Shown piece after piece: positions 53,142 to 64,000 of a stretch of 64,000 bases of DNA (within the stretch, counting starts at the first letter, position 1; every line of letters begins with the position of its first letter). Under the pieces are notes generated by a model, which was given only the letters and a program-made list of their open reading frames with translations, searched no databases and was not told the origin of the DNA. The position numbers were made by a program, and so were the translations under genes. The DNA is from Calycina herbarum (lineage: Eukaryota; Ascomycota; Leotiomycetes; Helotiales; Pezizellaceae). The stretch is taken from positions 103,609 through 167,608 of the forward strand of contig LLEY01000143.1 in assembly GCA_001414485.1 (NCBI GenBank). Direction: 5' to 3'.

Positions 53142-54992
53142 TATTAATTAATAGTAAGGTTGTTTTCTTATAAGTGGTCTACAACGAATTAAGAGCGAGC
53201 TAAGATAAGCTTACACCACCTTATATATTTATTACTGTACCAGCGTATGGTGCCAACTGCTATGTTTATAGTATACTGTACAGTGGTCTTTATATATCCT
53301 CTCCCTAATTATACTGTTTATAGGGGTTGTTAGCTAGGCGGCAGCCGTTCTGATTATTCCCCCGCCCGTTTTATAGCGTGTTAAGACTTTCGAGATACAT
53401 CACATTTTTACTAAGAGTGGAACATGCTATACTCTCCTGTTCACCTGTTTATTTCTTATCTCAATCGTAGCTTGACCAATTCCAGTGGCTTACTATGTGA
53501 AGTCTCGGAGGTACCTCGCAAAATTATGCCCCTTGCTAGGGAGATATAAGTTACCACGTCCTAGAAATATGAAATTTAAGAAAGATAAAAATTTCTTTTA
53601 TATACACATCGACCTAAATCACTACTGAAGAAGTAGCTATATACAATTACACCTAGGTTGAATTCAGGTGTAGGCATGTTAGATAGACTGTTCAAGCTTG
53701 GTGTATTACCTACGAAACCACCTATATACGTTGTCCACCGTCAGTAGTTGTAATTGAATTCCGGTTTGTACCCTATTTCATCTTCCGAGCCAACTGAACA
53801 TTAAGCTAATTCGAGATAATAGATTAGATAAACGGTGTAGTTAGTTTTCCCTAGATCCGCAACATTCTAGCCTTCGAAATATGATTTCATTTATACAGAT
53901 GCTAACAATTCTCTTCTAGGCAATTGTCGCGCGCCTGCTATCAAACCAATATAGATGTAAGTATAAAGGAATGCGGTGGGTTATACTCGAAACTAGGTAC
54001 GTAGAGTTTTTAAACCTTAGATTATTGATTAATACTAACTATTAGCAGATTGGATAAATAGTATAGTAAGCTCTTTAATCCTCCCTCGTTTTTAATTAGC
54101 TAAGTATAAAGGTCGAGCACCAGCGGTAAAACCGACACGCCGTTTTACTAGGACGTTGGATTTCAAGTTATAGGGATTAATTATTAAATTGTTATGTTAT
54201 AAGAGGAGGTCTTGAGTCGTGGAAAAGAGGGACGAGAAAGTAACGAATAAGAAATATTAAATTACAACTTATACGTTTTTGGAGACTTAGGTTATTTTCT
54301 ATTAATTCCTTGACTTTTTCTTACTATAATTTCATTCTATAACTTAAAAGTTTCTTACGGTGGCATATGTTTTAAACTATAGTATAATATATCTCCTTCG
54401 GCCTTATAACAATCCTAACCAGCGAAGAAGCCACTATAAGCTTAGGCTTTCTTTAAACTCTCTCTTTTTTTTAAACGTATAGATCATTTCAGGTATACCA
54501 AAGATACTATGATTTTAATATGTCTTCCTCTACAACTGCACAGTAACGTCTTTTAATAGCTAGCAGAGATAGACGAGCACTAGCTGTTTTACTAACCCTA
54601 CGCGATAGTGGTTAAATCTTATCATACTCTAAGATCTGTAAAGGTTATCTTATAAATGATATAGGACAAAAGCGAAAGCATGCCTATTCTAATCGTTCTA
54701 TAATGTCCTAGAAAATAGTAGATCTATATATATTTATAATTAATAGAAAATTGAGTAGAGCATTTAGAATTTTTATAAGGTACCTAAAGAGGGCTCGATT
54801 TCAACGATTCTCTCTCTAACTCTATTACAGTGCTTTACGTAGAGGTCTGTAAGGCGATAAGAAATAGCTCTCCCGAATCGTAGGCTTTTAATCAGCCTTA
54901 CTAGAGTAGATCTATACGATACATCGCGAGCGGGGTTATATAGGTATAATTCAAATTAGTTCGTTCTTACGTTACGCTTGCTCTCGGATCCG
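53142..54992. other. AT-rich stretch, no gene recognised
   Basis: Scattered open pieces only. No element ends or domains seen. Confidence 0.2.
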
Positions 54993-55117
54993 GAGTAATA
55001 TACGAGGGAACAAACTAGGATAATATACGAGGGAACGAACAAGGGTAATATTCGAGAGAATAAACTAGGGTAATATGCGAGGGAATAAACTAGGATAATA
55101 TACGAGAGAACAAACTA
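54993..55117. repeat. 25-bp tandem repeat, five copies
   Basis: Unit TAATATACGAGGGAACAAAC + TAGGA, copies differing by transitions (GGG/AGA, ACAA/ATAA). It lies 47 bp upstream of the zinc-finger gene start, so it may sit in its promoter. Confidence 0.85.
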
Positions 55118-55163
55118 TTTTGAATATCACCTTATAAAATACTTAAACTCTAAACAGTACGAC

Positions 55164-56876
55164 ATGAATTTTCAATGTCCTGCCTGCCTATTCAAACGGT
55201 CTTAGCAAGGAAAAGTCAACGTATATATCCTAGCTACAAAAGACGATGCATATATACCTTATACTAAGAAACTCTTATAGTGTGAGGTGTACCGACGATT
55301 ATTCTCAACTTCCTACACGCGGACGAATCACAAACGGTCACATCAGTAAGAAGCAGCCCCCTCGACTTTACAATCTAGGCTGGACTATCAGCCAGTTGCA
55401 GCGGGAGCTGAGGACGGGGCTTCGGACGATGAAAACTTTCGGCTACTTAAACAACACTCGCTACTAGCGGCCCGACTTTTGGCCCTATTATATATGTTTG
55501 ACATAGCCAACATACCCGAGATTTGTTTTTGCCGGTTTCGCGTGCCTCGTGAATGCTAGAGAGCTGATAGCGAAATTAAGCCTATAGTCTATTATATAAC
55601 TAACCAGCTCTTTAACCTACTTTCTGTTGAAAGTTGGTTTAATAGTACTATTGAATACCTAGAATCCACTAGGCTTATAGAATCAAGGAGTAGAACGTTA
55701 GAGAAGAGGACGTTTGTAATTAAACATATAGTCTAAGAATACGTAAAACAAGCAGTAGTAGATCACGAACAGCTTAAATAGACATGTTTAGTCGTCGTAT
55801 ATTATACATTTCCTAGGAGAAATAAAGATATTACATTAGTATATTAAATAGCCCGCTAGGATAATAGGCTAATTATAAACAGGTTTAGAGACTTAGTAAG
55901 ATCTTTGCTGCCACAAGTCTAACACGCCTTCTCCTACTACCAGAGCCTTATCGATAAGATAGTTTCTTACCCGACAGTTGGTTACGGCATAGTATTAACT
56001 CTTCTGTTGTCTTTATATACGTCTAGCAGAGAATAGAAGGTTCATGCCCTCAATTTAACAGGAAGCATCCTATCCCACAACCTATAATTTGGAAATGGAA
56101 CAATGTACCTGGAGGCGCTTAAAAGACAACGTGAGCGAGACATTTCGCGTAGGCTGCTGAACATGTCTATCTAAAGCCTCTGTAAAGAGCCACGACCAAT
56201 AGACCCGAGAACAAACACTCTCTATAGCCAACATCTTCGGTCTAATATATAAGACTTAATAATAAAAGATTATAATCTAGGTACCGCACTTCTAGAAACG
56301 TCTAAATTCAAATTTTACATAACCCTTCTATCTAGTATAGAAAAGGTCGAAAGTTATTATATAGACTTTATAAAAGGTAAGATTTATCGCTAGCTAGCCA
56401 ACTTTAGCATAGCGTATAAAACCCTTAAACTTATAATATTATCGCCCTGTTTTCAATTAGATAGGACCGGCTATAGTGTTATCAGTTACTTTATAGGAGT
56501 GCTTTGCAAACTTCGCTGCCTTAAGGAGGCTGAGTTAACTACGCGTTAATATATCCGATACTTAGAGTTATTAGATAATCAAGTCGGAAATAGACGGGAT
56601 TTAATATCCTTTAGGTCTTTACGACTCTCACTTGCGGAGACACTGGTGTGCCGGACCATAGTCAAAAGAGCTGATAGTGCTCTATGTACCGACGAGGAAT
56701 TCCAGAGGCTGGCGAAGGCCGAAGGCATCTTCGATTTGCTGAAAACAGAGTACGAGCTGAATAAGATGGAAAAGGGTGCGAGCTGGGCTTCGGAGATGAA
56801 ATATTTACAAGTTTACATCGGAAGAGTATTAACCTCGCATCTTATATACTGTTTTAACGAGGCCTACAAGCGGTGA
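55164..56876 (+). pseudogene. C2H2 zinc-finger protein, full-length 571-codon RIPed frame
   Basis: From ATG at 55,164 to TGA at 56,874-56,876 a single frame runs with no insertion or deletion, broken only by about 16 TAG/TAA codons. The N-terminus has two degraded C2H2 fingers: CPACLFKRS...QGKVNVYIL, where His ligands read Tyr, and CEVYRRLFSTSYTRTNHKRS-H, where the second Cys reads Tyr. Both changes fit C>T/G>A mutation. A long helical middle region follows. The last 77 codons are open and GC-richer (ADSALCTDEEFQRLAKAEGI, NKMEKGASWASEMKYLQVYI). The layout (N-terminal fingers, large C-terminal domain) suggests a transcription factor. The family beyond C2H2 is not recognised. Confidence 0.65.
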
Positions 56877-57447
56877 GAAGCGGCACGGGAGCCTGTACAT
56901 CTTTGTAAGGACGTTGTCACAGGCTTCTTATCGATGATAATTGATTATTCTCTATGTAATATCAGCTAGAAATGGGGCAAAAGAGAAGATGTAGTAAGGC
57001 TATTGAATCGAGCAAGCACGTGCTTTATAACAATAGAACGAGAGTATTAGTAGACAGGTCTCGGTACTTTCTTGCTTAACATCTACATAGGTTTAATTCA
57101 AAATAGTAGGATAAGTAGTATAGTATAGTAATAAAAACTGTTTAGTTTTGATTTTCGGTAAGATGCGATTACTACGTGTATTCTTCGTATTATGTCGTAT
57201 TATAGTTTACCCGTTCTGAAGATAATATTAAGCATCGTTATCGCGAGCAGTCTCGTCTGTTAACCCTTATCAAAAGCCTTTATAGATTCGCGATACTATT
57301 GAAACATAGCTGTCTATCACTTCTTATATCCTTACATGCTCTAGGGTTATACTATATATACGATATATCCTAAGTCGACGTTTAACCGTCGCACCTATTC
57401 GTAGCTGCGCTACCCTCCTTCCGTTAGATGCCTGTAAGAGATTTTCT
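56877..57447. other. RIPed spacer, possible COQ4 5' region
   Basis: No supported frame; may contain the degraded 5' exon or leader of the COQ4 copy. Confidence 0.25.
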
Positions 57448-58239
57448 ATGCTAAACAGACCACCACCCAAATATAAAGGTTATGTTCCTCTTAACACCCC
57501 CGAGAAGTTTACACTCGGCATTGGCTCTGCGGTTAGCGCTCTGTGGAATCTAAGACGAGGAGGTACTGTTCAGCTATATCCTTTCTCTTGCCTACGTACT
57601 AACTTCAATTCTGTAGATCTTGTAGGATCTCTTGCCGAGGTGACTGCCGGTCCTTTTATCAAATACCTACGAGACGCTATGTTAGCCGATGAAACAGGGC
57701 GCCGTATACTCTATAATCGACCTCGAATAAATTCAAAGACTCTGCCTGTAGGGTATCTGAGAGGATTTCTAGAGAACACGTTTAGGCGATACTGGGCCGA
57801 CTATCTCGACCAGTATAGGATAACTCTGGATATAAGAGACAATATCAAATATATCGATGATAAAGAATTAGCATACGTAATACAAAGATACCAAGAGGGC
57901 TATAACTACGGGCATGTATTAACTAGTCTTCCTACTGCTTTTGTTAAGAGGGAAGTTGCTTTAAAGGCATTCGAGTTCATAAATACTAGTCTTCCTATAA
58001 CTGGCTTAAGTCTAGTTGCTGTGATAAAGCTGAAACCGGAAGAAAGGAGCCGATTTTTCAATATATATCTGCTATAGGCTTTTAAGAATAGGCTTACTTC
58101 TAAATCCCTTATAAATTTTTATTAGGAAGAGGAGTTAGACACGGATATAAATATGCTTCGTAATAAGCTGAGGATAGAGAAGCCTCCTAATCTCCGCGAA
58201 TTAAGAAAGGCGGGCAGGAAGGGTAAGGGCTTCTTATAA
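57448..58239 (+). pseudogene. COQ4: COQ4 (ubiquinone biosynthesis) copy, RIP-degraded
   Basis: The frame starts MLNRPPPKYKGYVPLNTPEK, as COQ4 proteins do after their mitochondrial presequence. A 54-bp GT...AG intron (57,563-57,616, GTACTG...CTAAC...TGTAG) is a multiple of three and lies in phase; splicing it gives the family junction RRGDLVGSLAE. Then follow KYLRDAMLADETGRRIL, NRPRINSKTLP, a KYIDDKELAYVIQRY box, LPTAF, EVALKAFEF and LPITGLSL. A TAG at 58,075-58,077 and a second at 58,123-58,125 replace Trp codons, and the frame continues to TAA at 58,237-58,239. The zinc site HDxxH reads YNYGH here, with His and Asp lost through C>T/G>A. So this copy cannot work as COQ4. An active gene should exist elsewhere. 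Confidence 0.88.
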
Positions 58240-58289
58240 TAAAGTATATAGGGGGAATATAAAGGGGGTTTCGATTTTGCTATACTCTT

Positions 58290-58620
58290 AGAGTGTCTCC
58301 AACGGACATGTTGCTTTGTGCCGCTAAGCCGAAGCCGTCCTTTTATGCCGGCGAGGTTGTCGAGATACCTGCTCTATTGATTCTATATATCTAAAACATT
58401 AATTCTACTCTTAGTAGGCTCGAGTTTCTTAAGCTTATTCAGTTTGAAAGGAATGTCAACGGTGAACCGATATTATCGATAAGGAGGATTCCGAGGATAA
58501 ACAGGGACAGAGGAATTCTAACGATTTTATTTGCTAAAGTTAAGTACTATACAATCCTAGGAGCTATATGAATTAGCGCTGATCACAAAATGGTATATCT
58601 TAAAGATAGGGATTGGTTTA
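58290..58620 (+). pseudogene. Unrecognised fragment downstream of COQ4
   Basis: A plus-strand frame reads SPTDMLLCAAKPKPSFYAGE, VVEIPALLILYI, NINSTLSRLEFLKLIQFERN and PRINRDRGILTILFAKV with few breaks. It looks like a real domain with conserved-looking Pro/Arg positions, but I do not recognise it. The start was not found. Confidence 0.35.
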
Positions 58621-59333
58621 GATTAATATAAGTTTGAATTTGTTCGCGAAGGCTAAGGCACGATTGAACCACTTCTCCGCTTTTGGTCTTTAGTATAGCT
58701 CCAATCGCAGGGAAAACACGAACTACCTAAGTATCTTATATATAGAACCCCCGCACTTTTGAACGAAACCCTCTATTATATTATTCTTTTGGTAATATAT
58801 ATATACAATTTTATAACTATGCTTATATCTATCCCTCGCCTCTTAATATAATACGTCTCTATAGTTCCTTAGTATACCGATATTATATTTAGTATTATAC
58901 CTCTAAAGTAAGGGTATAGTAACTCTCTATCTAATAATACTATAAGGAGGCATTTAGATAAAATGGAGTTACGTAACATATTATTAAGAGAGGCTCGAGC
59001 ACGGAATATAAGTATACCTATAGCATATATATAATAATCGACCGTAACCAGGCAGGTAGTATATTCGTATAATCTAAGGACGCCGTCGTATTATCTAGCG
59101 CTACGTTCTAACCATCACTTCCTAACTCGCTATACTAGCAAAATCCGTACCTGTAACGCTAAATACTCTCTTAGCTAATAATCAGTTAGTATAAGAAGCG
59201 AAATAAAAGTGACATTTTTTACGTAGAGAGATGTTTATATACTTGTCATATATTATATCTCTCCTTCCACGCCTCCCCCCCCTACGTATCTCGTAATTGC
59301 TGCAAAGCTACAGCTCTTCGCTCTCGGCGGCCC
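58621..59333. other. AT-rich stretch, no gene recognised
   Basis: No supported feature. Confidence 0.2.
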
Positions 59334-60300
59334 TTGATTTCAGCCTATAAGCCCTGTTCTAGGATTCGGATCTCCCCGGTTAACAAGCCTGATTATAAAA
59401 CAACACATACATTGTCGGAGAGAGGTAACGGAATGCTCCAGCCGTTGCTCGACTTGTTTCAAGACTCGTTGTTCTCTAAGATCATCTTATACCAAGTGTT
59501 TAAGGCGTCCTCTTACTACGTTATAGCACAAATAAATTCGTACCTAGAGGATGCGGAAGATATAACACGTAGCTTTAGCGCTTCATAGCTCTCGCATATC
59601 TCCCTCTAGTCGACTGGGTAGGCTATTTCAATTGCGTTCAGGCTTATACATATTATAGTCAAAAGCTCCTATACCCCGATCGTGTCGTTCTAGCCTTGTA
59701 TTAGCAAGGTTCGCTGGTTTGAATGTATAGATACGTACTTCGTCCCTCGTAACAACCGCCTCTACTATAAAAGAGTGGTTTGGAAGTTGCTTCAATTTCA
59801 CGTTTAGTTGATACTTATGTCTATGCTCCTTAACCTAGCGAATTGATTTCAGTTTATAATCCACCTCCAGTTCAAAGTCTACATCTTTTATAAAGACCTT
59901 AACACCCTGGGGGTTTATAGCAGCCTTTACTCCAGCGGTATAGATATCTATAAGGTAGCTCCCGCTGTCGTCGAGTTGTACCTGCTTAATAAGGGTAGAG
60001 CTAGTCGTATATAGTACTGGAATCTTTTGGAGATATACAACCAGCTAGTACTGGCGCCCTTACACCTACTCCGAATACTCGGCCTCGAACGCTATATCGC
60101 TCTCTCTATTCATAGGTTTCAAGTAGATATTGAAAGAATGTTGGTTCGAGATATATCGCGACAGCCAACGATGAAAGTGATGTTGTAGAGGCGGCTGGTT
60201 AGGAGGTTTCGCGATGAGATCAACAGAGTATTATTCAGGGCCAAGTCTCACTCTGTACAGTCGGTCCCCTATATTAAGTGTACCTACTTTAGATGTTAGC
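59334..60300 (+). pseudogene. Unrecognised protein, long degraded frame
   Basis: A non-ATG frame of 84 codons (59,334-59,588, ISAYKPCSRIRISPVNKPDY, LLDLFQDSLFSKIILYQVF) is followed by a plus-strand frame of about 220 codons with only a few TAG/TAA breaks. That frame reads VRWFECIDTYFVPRNNRLYY, GVYSSLYSSGIDIYKVAPAV and LLRILGLERYIALSIHRFQ. A further open piece lies at 60,293-60,532. Possibly one gene with an intron. No family recognised. Confidence 0.4.
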
Positions 60301-62399
60301 CTTCTTAAGATCCGAACGCCAGTTACGAGTCGAGTTGGATAGGGTTGTTTTGATCGCACCTACCCGAAGTAAATATTACCCCTCTCTAGAGGCAGTAGGA
60401 GATATACGGAATAGGCAGTATATCCTCTTAGTCCAGGTTGGTTTGGTAGCCTGTATATTCGAATCGTTGAAGGGGATAATATTCTACGTCTTACGCCTAG
60501 AAGACAGCTGTATTATTACTAACTGCTTATAACGTAACCGTGAGTATGTGTTCTTATAGGTTTCTTATATAATGTTTTAGTAAGATGGCCTCCTAGGGGT
60601 AGAAGAGTCGACGATGCCATCTAGCAACGTGCTACAAACGGACCGTGGTTAACCTAGAAGAGGCTGTAACCTATATACCGAATCCGTAAGTACGTTGACC
60701 GGGTCTTTTTCGTGTTTTACCCTAGGTTCAAGGGGTTCTGCCGTGCCAGCGACGTACTTTGCGTCGTTGCTAGACAATGATTTAAGTATAGAAACGATGC
60801 CTCGTCTATCGTTACATCGCACCACACGTGATATACCAATACAAATCTGGGTTATGTGACTTATAATAGCCGTACTCAGTCTTGTTTCGTACAGTTCTCC
60901 TTATCGCTTTAACTTCGGCCCGCTTATATATAATTCCTTACTTTCGCGTTTTTTTTTATTAGGTTTGTTTATATAGGATTCGAATCTCGCTATTTATCAT
61001 ATATCAGTAGCTTCTATAAGATGTTTCCTAATAAGAACCGACGATTTTCTCCTCCTATTAATACCTTCTTATCTCTAGTACTAAGATAGATAATTACTGC
61101 CCTTTGTTCTCTAAAGAAGGAACGGAATAAAGACTTCTAGAAAAAGTTTACTCCGATTCCACCGTAGTCAACTAATGATATTGTCGAGGAAATATTTCAT
61201 TAAATAATTAAAGAAGTAAGTCGTTTAATATAAGGAGCTAGAGGCGAAAATGTAATATCTAATACTTCTATAAATCCGCTCTATCCTACTATCTCGATTA
61301 TAGAAAGGGTATCTCGCGATAGGTGGATTCATTTCCGAGGTTTGCTTATAGTAGCGCTGTATAACGGAGGCGAGGCTTCTAATGTCGGGTATAGGGGAGG
61401 GTTCTTATCAGTAGAACCGGATTGTTTTACTGAATCGGATTACTGTTTTAGCAGATGACGTGGAGGTACTAGTGTTGCTTTACTGCTACAATTTGTCACT
61501 TTACCTACGACTATGATTTAGGGACATACCTGGGGCCGATAAGGCCTATGATAAGAGTGTTCTATTTCCGAGGCTTGTCTGAACCCGAACTCTCGGAGTT
61601 TGTAGGGGTATAATCCGGAGGTGGTTGCTCGTATAGGTAGGGGGGATTATCTCCCCTTAGTCTAACTGGCGGGTACGTTTTACTTTCAAAATTAGTAAAT
61701 TCACCAACGCTATAATTCGTAAGTGGTATACGGGATAGCCGGACCTACAGTTCCCGGCATATTATAGGACCAAGTGAACTTAATAGTAATAAAAGTAAAG
61801 CTTAAAAGATCTGCTGAAGGGAAAATAATTTTTACCTTTAAGGAAAGTTATAACACGCTTTGATAACCCGGTCTAATCCTATTCTTCTTCTCGGCCGACT
61901 GTTGCTTTTGCTTATACTTTCTAATAGAAGACTGAGAAGACAAATATTAATTACTACATATATAGGGTCACATCAGGAAGTTAAGACTAGGTGTTTCCTC
62001 CACATCCCCTATATCTCACTGTTCACCGTCTTATAACTTGCCGCGCGTAGAAGGCATAGTAATCAAGTAGTGATCGACTTTTCATTTCGACGACACTAGA
62101 AATATAGAGAGTCTTAGGTTTAATCAGGTGAAGAATTTCAGTAATAAGATCAGCAGGTGTTTAAACCACTTTTAGTTATTATAATAGTTGGCTGTTATTT
62201 AACCATTCATCTGAATTGCTAGTTTACTTCCTATACTATCCGAAAATGACTTGAAGGTTTAGAAAGAACAAATATATAACCAGTTTTTCTCTTAACTATA
62301 TAAACCCTAAAAAGAAGAGAAGGGAAAACATTCCCAACACTAGTTCGGCGCCTCTCCCTTATTAAAACAGTAAAGCCCAGTCTCGAGCGCTTGTTGTCT
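60301..62399. other. RIPed stretch, possible Pro-rich fragment on minus
   Basis: On the minus strand about 61,540-61,700 reads PPVRLRGDNPPYLYEQPPPD then YTPTNSESSGSDKPRK, a Pro/Ser-rich low-complexity stretch without a domain. The open piece at 60,293-60,532 on plus may belong to the gene before it. Nothing else is supported. Confidence 0.3.
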
Positions 62400-63250
62400 G
62401 AAAGGTAGCATAGCTAGTAATTTGCCTAATTCTTCTTAAAGGAAAAGGTAATACGGTCGATATATGAAAAAGCTATAGCAGAAGGGGATAAATCTTTTGC
62501 CGTTTTTTTGAGTAATAAAGACATATTTGCTGTTAAGAAGAAGAAGCTACTATTATTAAAACATTACATTTCGACCTAGTATTATAAGATTTAACTAAGG
62601 GTTTAATAATTCTAGGCTGGCTATCTAGAACTTAATTAGCAAAGCTATCAAAGAAATCATCAAATAGCAGAATAACTTACCAACTTGGAGTATAGCCAGC
62701 AGCAGGAGAGTCGTCTTCGGTAGCTAGGGGAATGACAAAAGTGCTATTATGTGGAATGTTAGGATTTTTGCCAAAGGGAGTCTTAGGAACTTGATAGCCG
62801 TCAGGTCTTATTAATTTGATCTCAACTAAATTTTCATCGAAGGCACTATTGAGGATTGTAAGAACTTCTAAGGCAACGTCTATATGAATGTGAGAATGTA
62901 CGTCTAGGACAGTACGGGTTGATAAGGTAGATTGACTACGAGGAGAGAAAGAGGTCCTAGGACCTAAAGCTATTTGAAGTTGAGCCAGCCGCTTCGTAGC
63001 TTACGTGATCCAAACCATATTCACTATACGCAGGTCAAAATCGTCGCAATGAAATCAGCGCCTAGGTGTTGCGAAAACTCCTCCTTTAGTATTATAAACC
63101 ACCTGTCTAGCGATATTGCGTCGATCTAGGTTAGATAATATAGCCTAGCATAGCAAGTTGTTAGGTTCCTAAGAACAATATGATTATTCTAGGCAAATCG
63201 TGTATAATTTGAGACTTAATATACCTTCGTAGAATCAGGACCGTCTCCCG
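62400..63250 (-). pseudogene. Unrecognised gene, copy 2 of the family at 49.9-50.5 kb
   Basis: The upstream exon reads DDFDLRIVNMVWIT, LAQLQIALGPRTSFSPRSQS, VHSHIHIDVALEVLTILNSA, DENLVEIKLIRPDGYQVPKT and ATEDDSPAAGYTPS with a single TAA. A donor GTAAGT follows near 62,684, with a CTAAT branch and TAAG acceptor about 50 bp on. The next exon carries LLLLNSKYVFIT ... YRPYYLFL, matching 49.93-50.15 kb. Mutation load is light in the first exon. No family recognised. Confidence 0.45.
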
Positions 63251-63429
63251 GCGCCGTTATTAACTATTAATCATTACTAGGATCGTCGTCGTAGTACTCT
63301 AGGACGGTTTTCTCGTATAACGTCTGAATAGGTCTGCTAGAGAGCTGATAAGAAAAAATCAACTAGAACAAAAGACTAGTACTTACAAGTGATATCGTAT
63401 ACTATTAGAATAAGCTAATATTATTAAAG

Positions 63430-63800
63430 TTATTTGAAATTCCTTCTTATCTATTAAATCCCTCAGCTTTAGAACATCTTTACGAAAATAATTTCTCAAT
63501 CCATAAGTAATTCGTAGTATACATACTTCGAAAACTCTTGGATAAAACCTAGCGGAAGCCTAATCAAGAAGATAAATAGAATTATCGTGTAGTAAGAGGA
63601 AGTTTCGAGGAGCTATGTTAAGATAACATAGAACTAATTTAGATTTACTGAATATTAGTTTAGAATCTTGTTTCTTTAATCTCGTATTAAACCAAATTTC
63701 TATATCCTTAACAGTATGAAGAAAAGGTTCTTTACTATGTTCAGACTAAAGGATACTATATAACACTCTACTACTAAGTAGGCTAACGTGTATATATAGC
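63430..63800 (-). pseudogene. Phosphotransferase (APH/kinase-like) C-terminal fragment, RIP-degraded
   Basis: The minus-strand frame shows LVLCYLNIAPRNFLLLHDNS then IYLLD, a TAG where the family has Trp, ASARFYPRVFEVCILRITY and KDVLKLRDLIDKKE. Aminoglycoside phosphotransferase-like kinases, common in fungi, carry H-x-D-x-x-x-x-N and D-W motifs at these places. Here the catalytic His and Asp read Tyr and Asn, both C>T/G>A changes, so the copy is inactive. An N-terminal half is not visible. Confidence 0.55.
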
Positions 63801-64000
63801 GAACCGGCCAAACAAGCGAACCGGCCAACTGAAAACACACCTAAAATCGCGATTTTGACATTTTAATATCTTTACGAATTGTTGATTAAAAATTTCAAAA
63901 TTAAAACTTTGATTTCATTACTATATAAATATAAAAGTTATAAAATGTAAGACTGAGGCTAATTTATATTAAAAAGTTATTAAAAGAAGAAGAAAAAAGA
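63801..64000. other. AT-rich window end
   Basis: A short direct repeat GCGAACCGGCCAA occurs twice (63,800-63,830). The rest is A/T-rich and featureless. Confidence 0.3.

Noticed and set aside
1..64000. Starship-type giant element
   Set aside because: I saw no DUF3435 tyrosine recombinase frame; the mobile units here have TA duplications and DDE transposases.

Overview
This window looks like an AT-rich compartment of a filamentous ascomycete genome that has been heavily hit by repeat-induced point mutation (RIP). Introns are short (about 50-55 bp, GT...AG, with CTAAC/CTAAT-like branch sites). Many recognisable genes survive as long single reading frames. Those frames are broken only by TAA/TAG codons of the CAA>TAA, CAG>TAG and TGG>TAG type, and several have lost their start as ATG>ATA. 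TpA is very abundant. A Dothideomycete-like fungus fits, but I cannot fix the species. Only two stretches are clearly GC-normal and undegraded: about 8.0-13.8 kb, and a small island at 32.6-33.05 kb.

The main theme is fungal allorecognition / NLR-type immunity genes associated with transposons. At 2.36-6.10 kb there is a full-length RIP-killed HET-NACHT-WD40 gene (HET-E/HET-D/HET-R type) on the minus strand. At 7,555-14,284 lies a 6.7-kb TA-flanked element with 41-bp terminal inverted repeats. It carries a Fot1/pogo-type transposase (one internal stop) and an intact 709-aa HET-domain gene as apparent cargo. At 31,572-37,976 the same left and right subterminal sequences, with matching ends and TA, bracket a RIPed NACHT-WD40 gene facing away from a RIPed HET-S-like gene (HeLo domain plus HET-s-type C-terminal amyloid region). 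The first 63 or so codons of the same transposase gene remain at its right end. So two copies of one transposon family each enclose different incompatibility genes. MITE-like elements with related ends lie at 18.3 and 45.7 kb, with single ends at 0.85 and 14.3-14.5 kb.

The rest is a graveyard of RIP-degraded gene copies. It holds two Tc1/mariner transposases (1.0-2.1 and 38.0-38.6 kb), a J-domain protein with 39-bp repeats (15.1-17.1 kb), and a coiled-coil family in two copies (22.0 and 26.2 kb). There is also a Gti1/Pac2 (WOPR) regulator (28.3 kb), a MADS-like fragment (30.9 kb), and a BAH-like gene split by a solo LTR with a perfect 5-bp duplication (40.6-42.0 kb). Further on are a patatin-like phospholipase (43.6-45.1 kb), a C2H2 zinc-finger gene (55.2-56.9 kb), a COQ4 copy (57.4-58.2 kb), a phosphotransferase-like fragment (63.4-63.8 kb) and several unrecognised frames. 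The stretch 46-51.5 kb is less mutated and holds unrecognised genes. All translations were made by eye, so long pseudogene boundaries are approximate unless a start or stop is stated.
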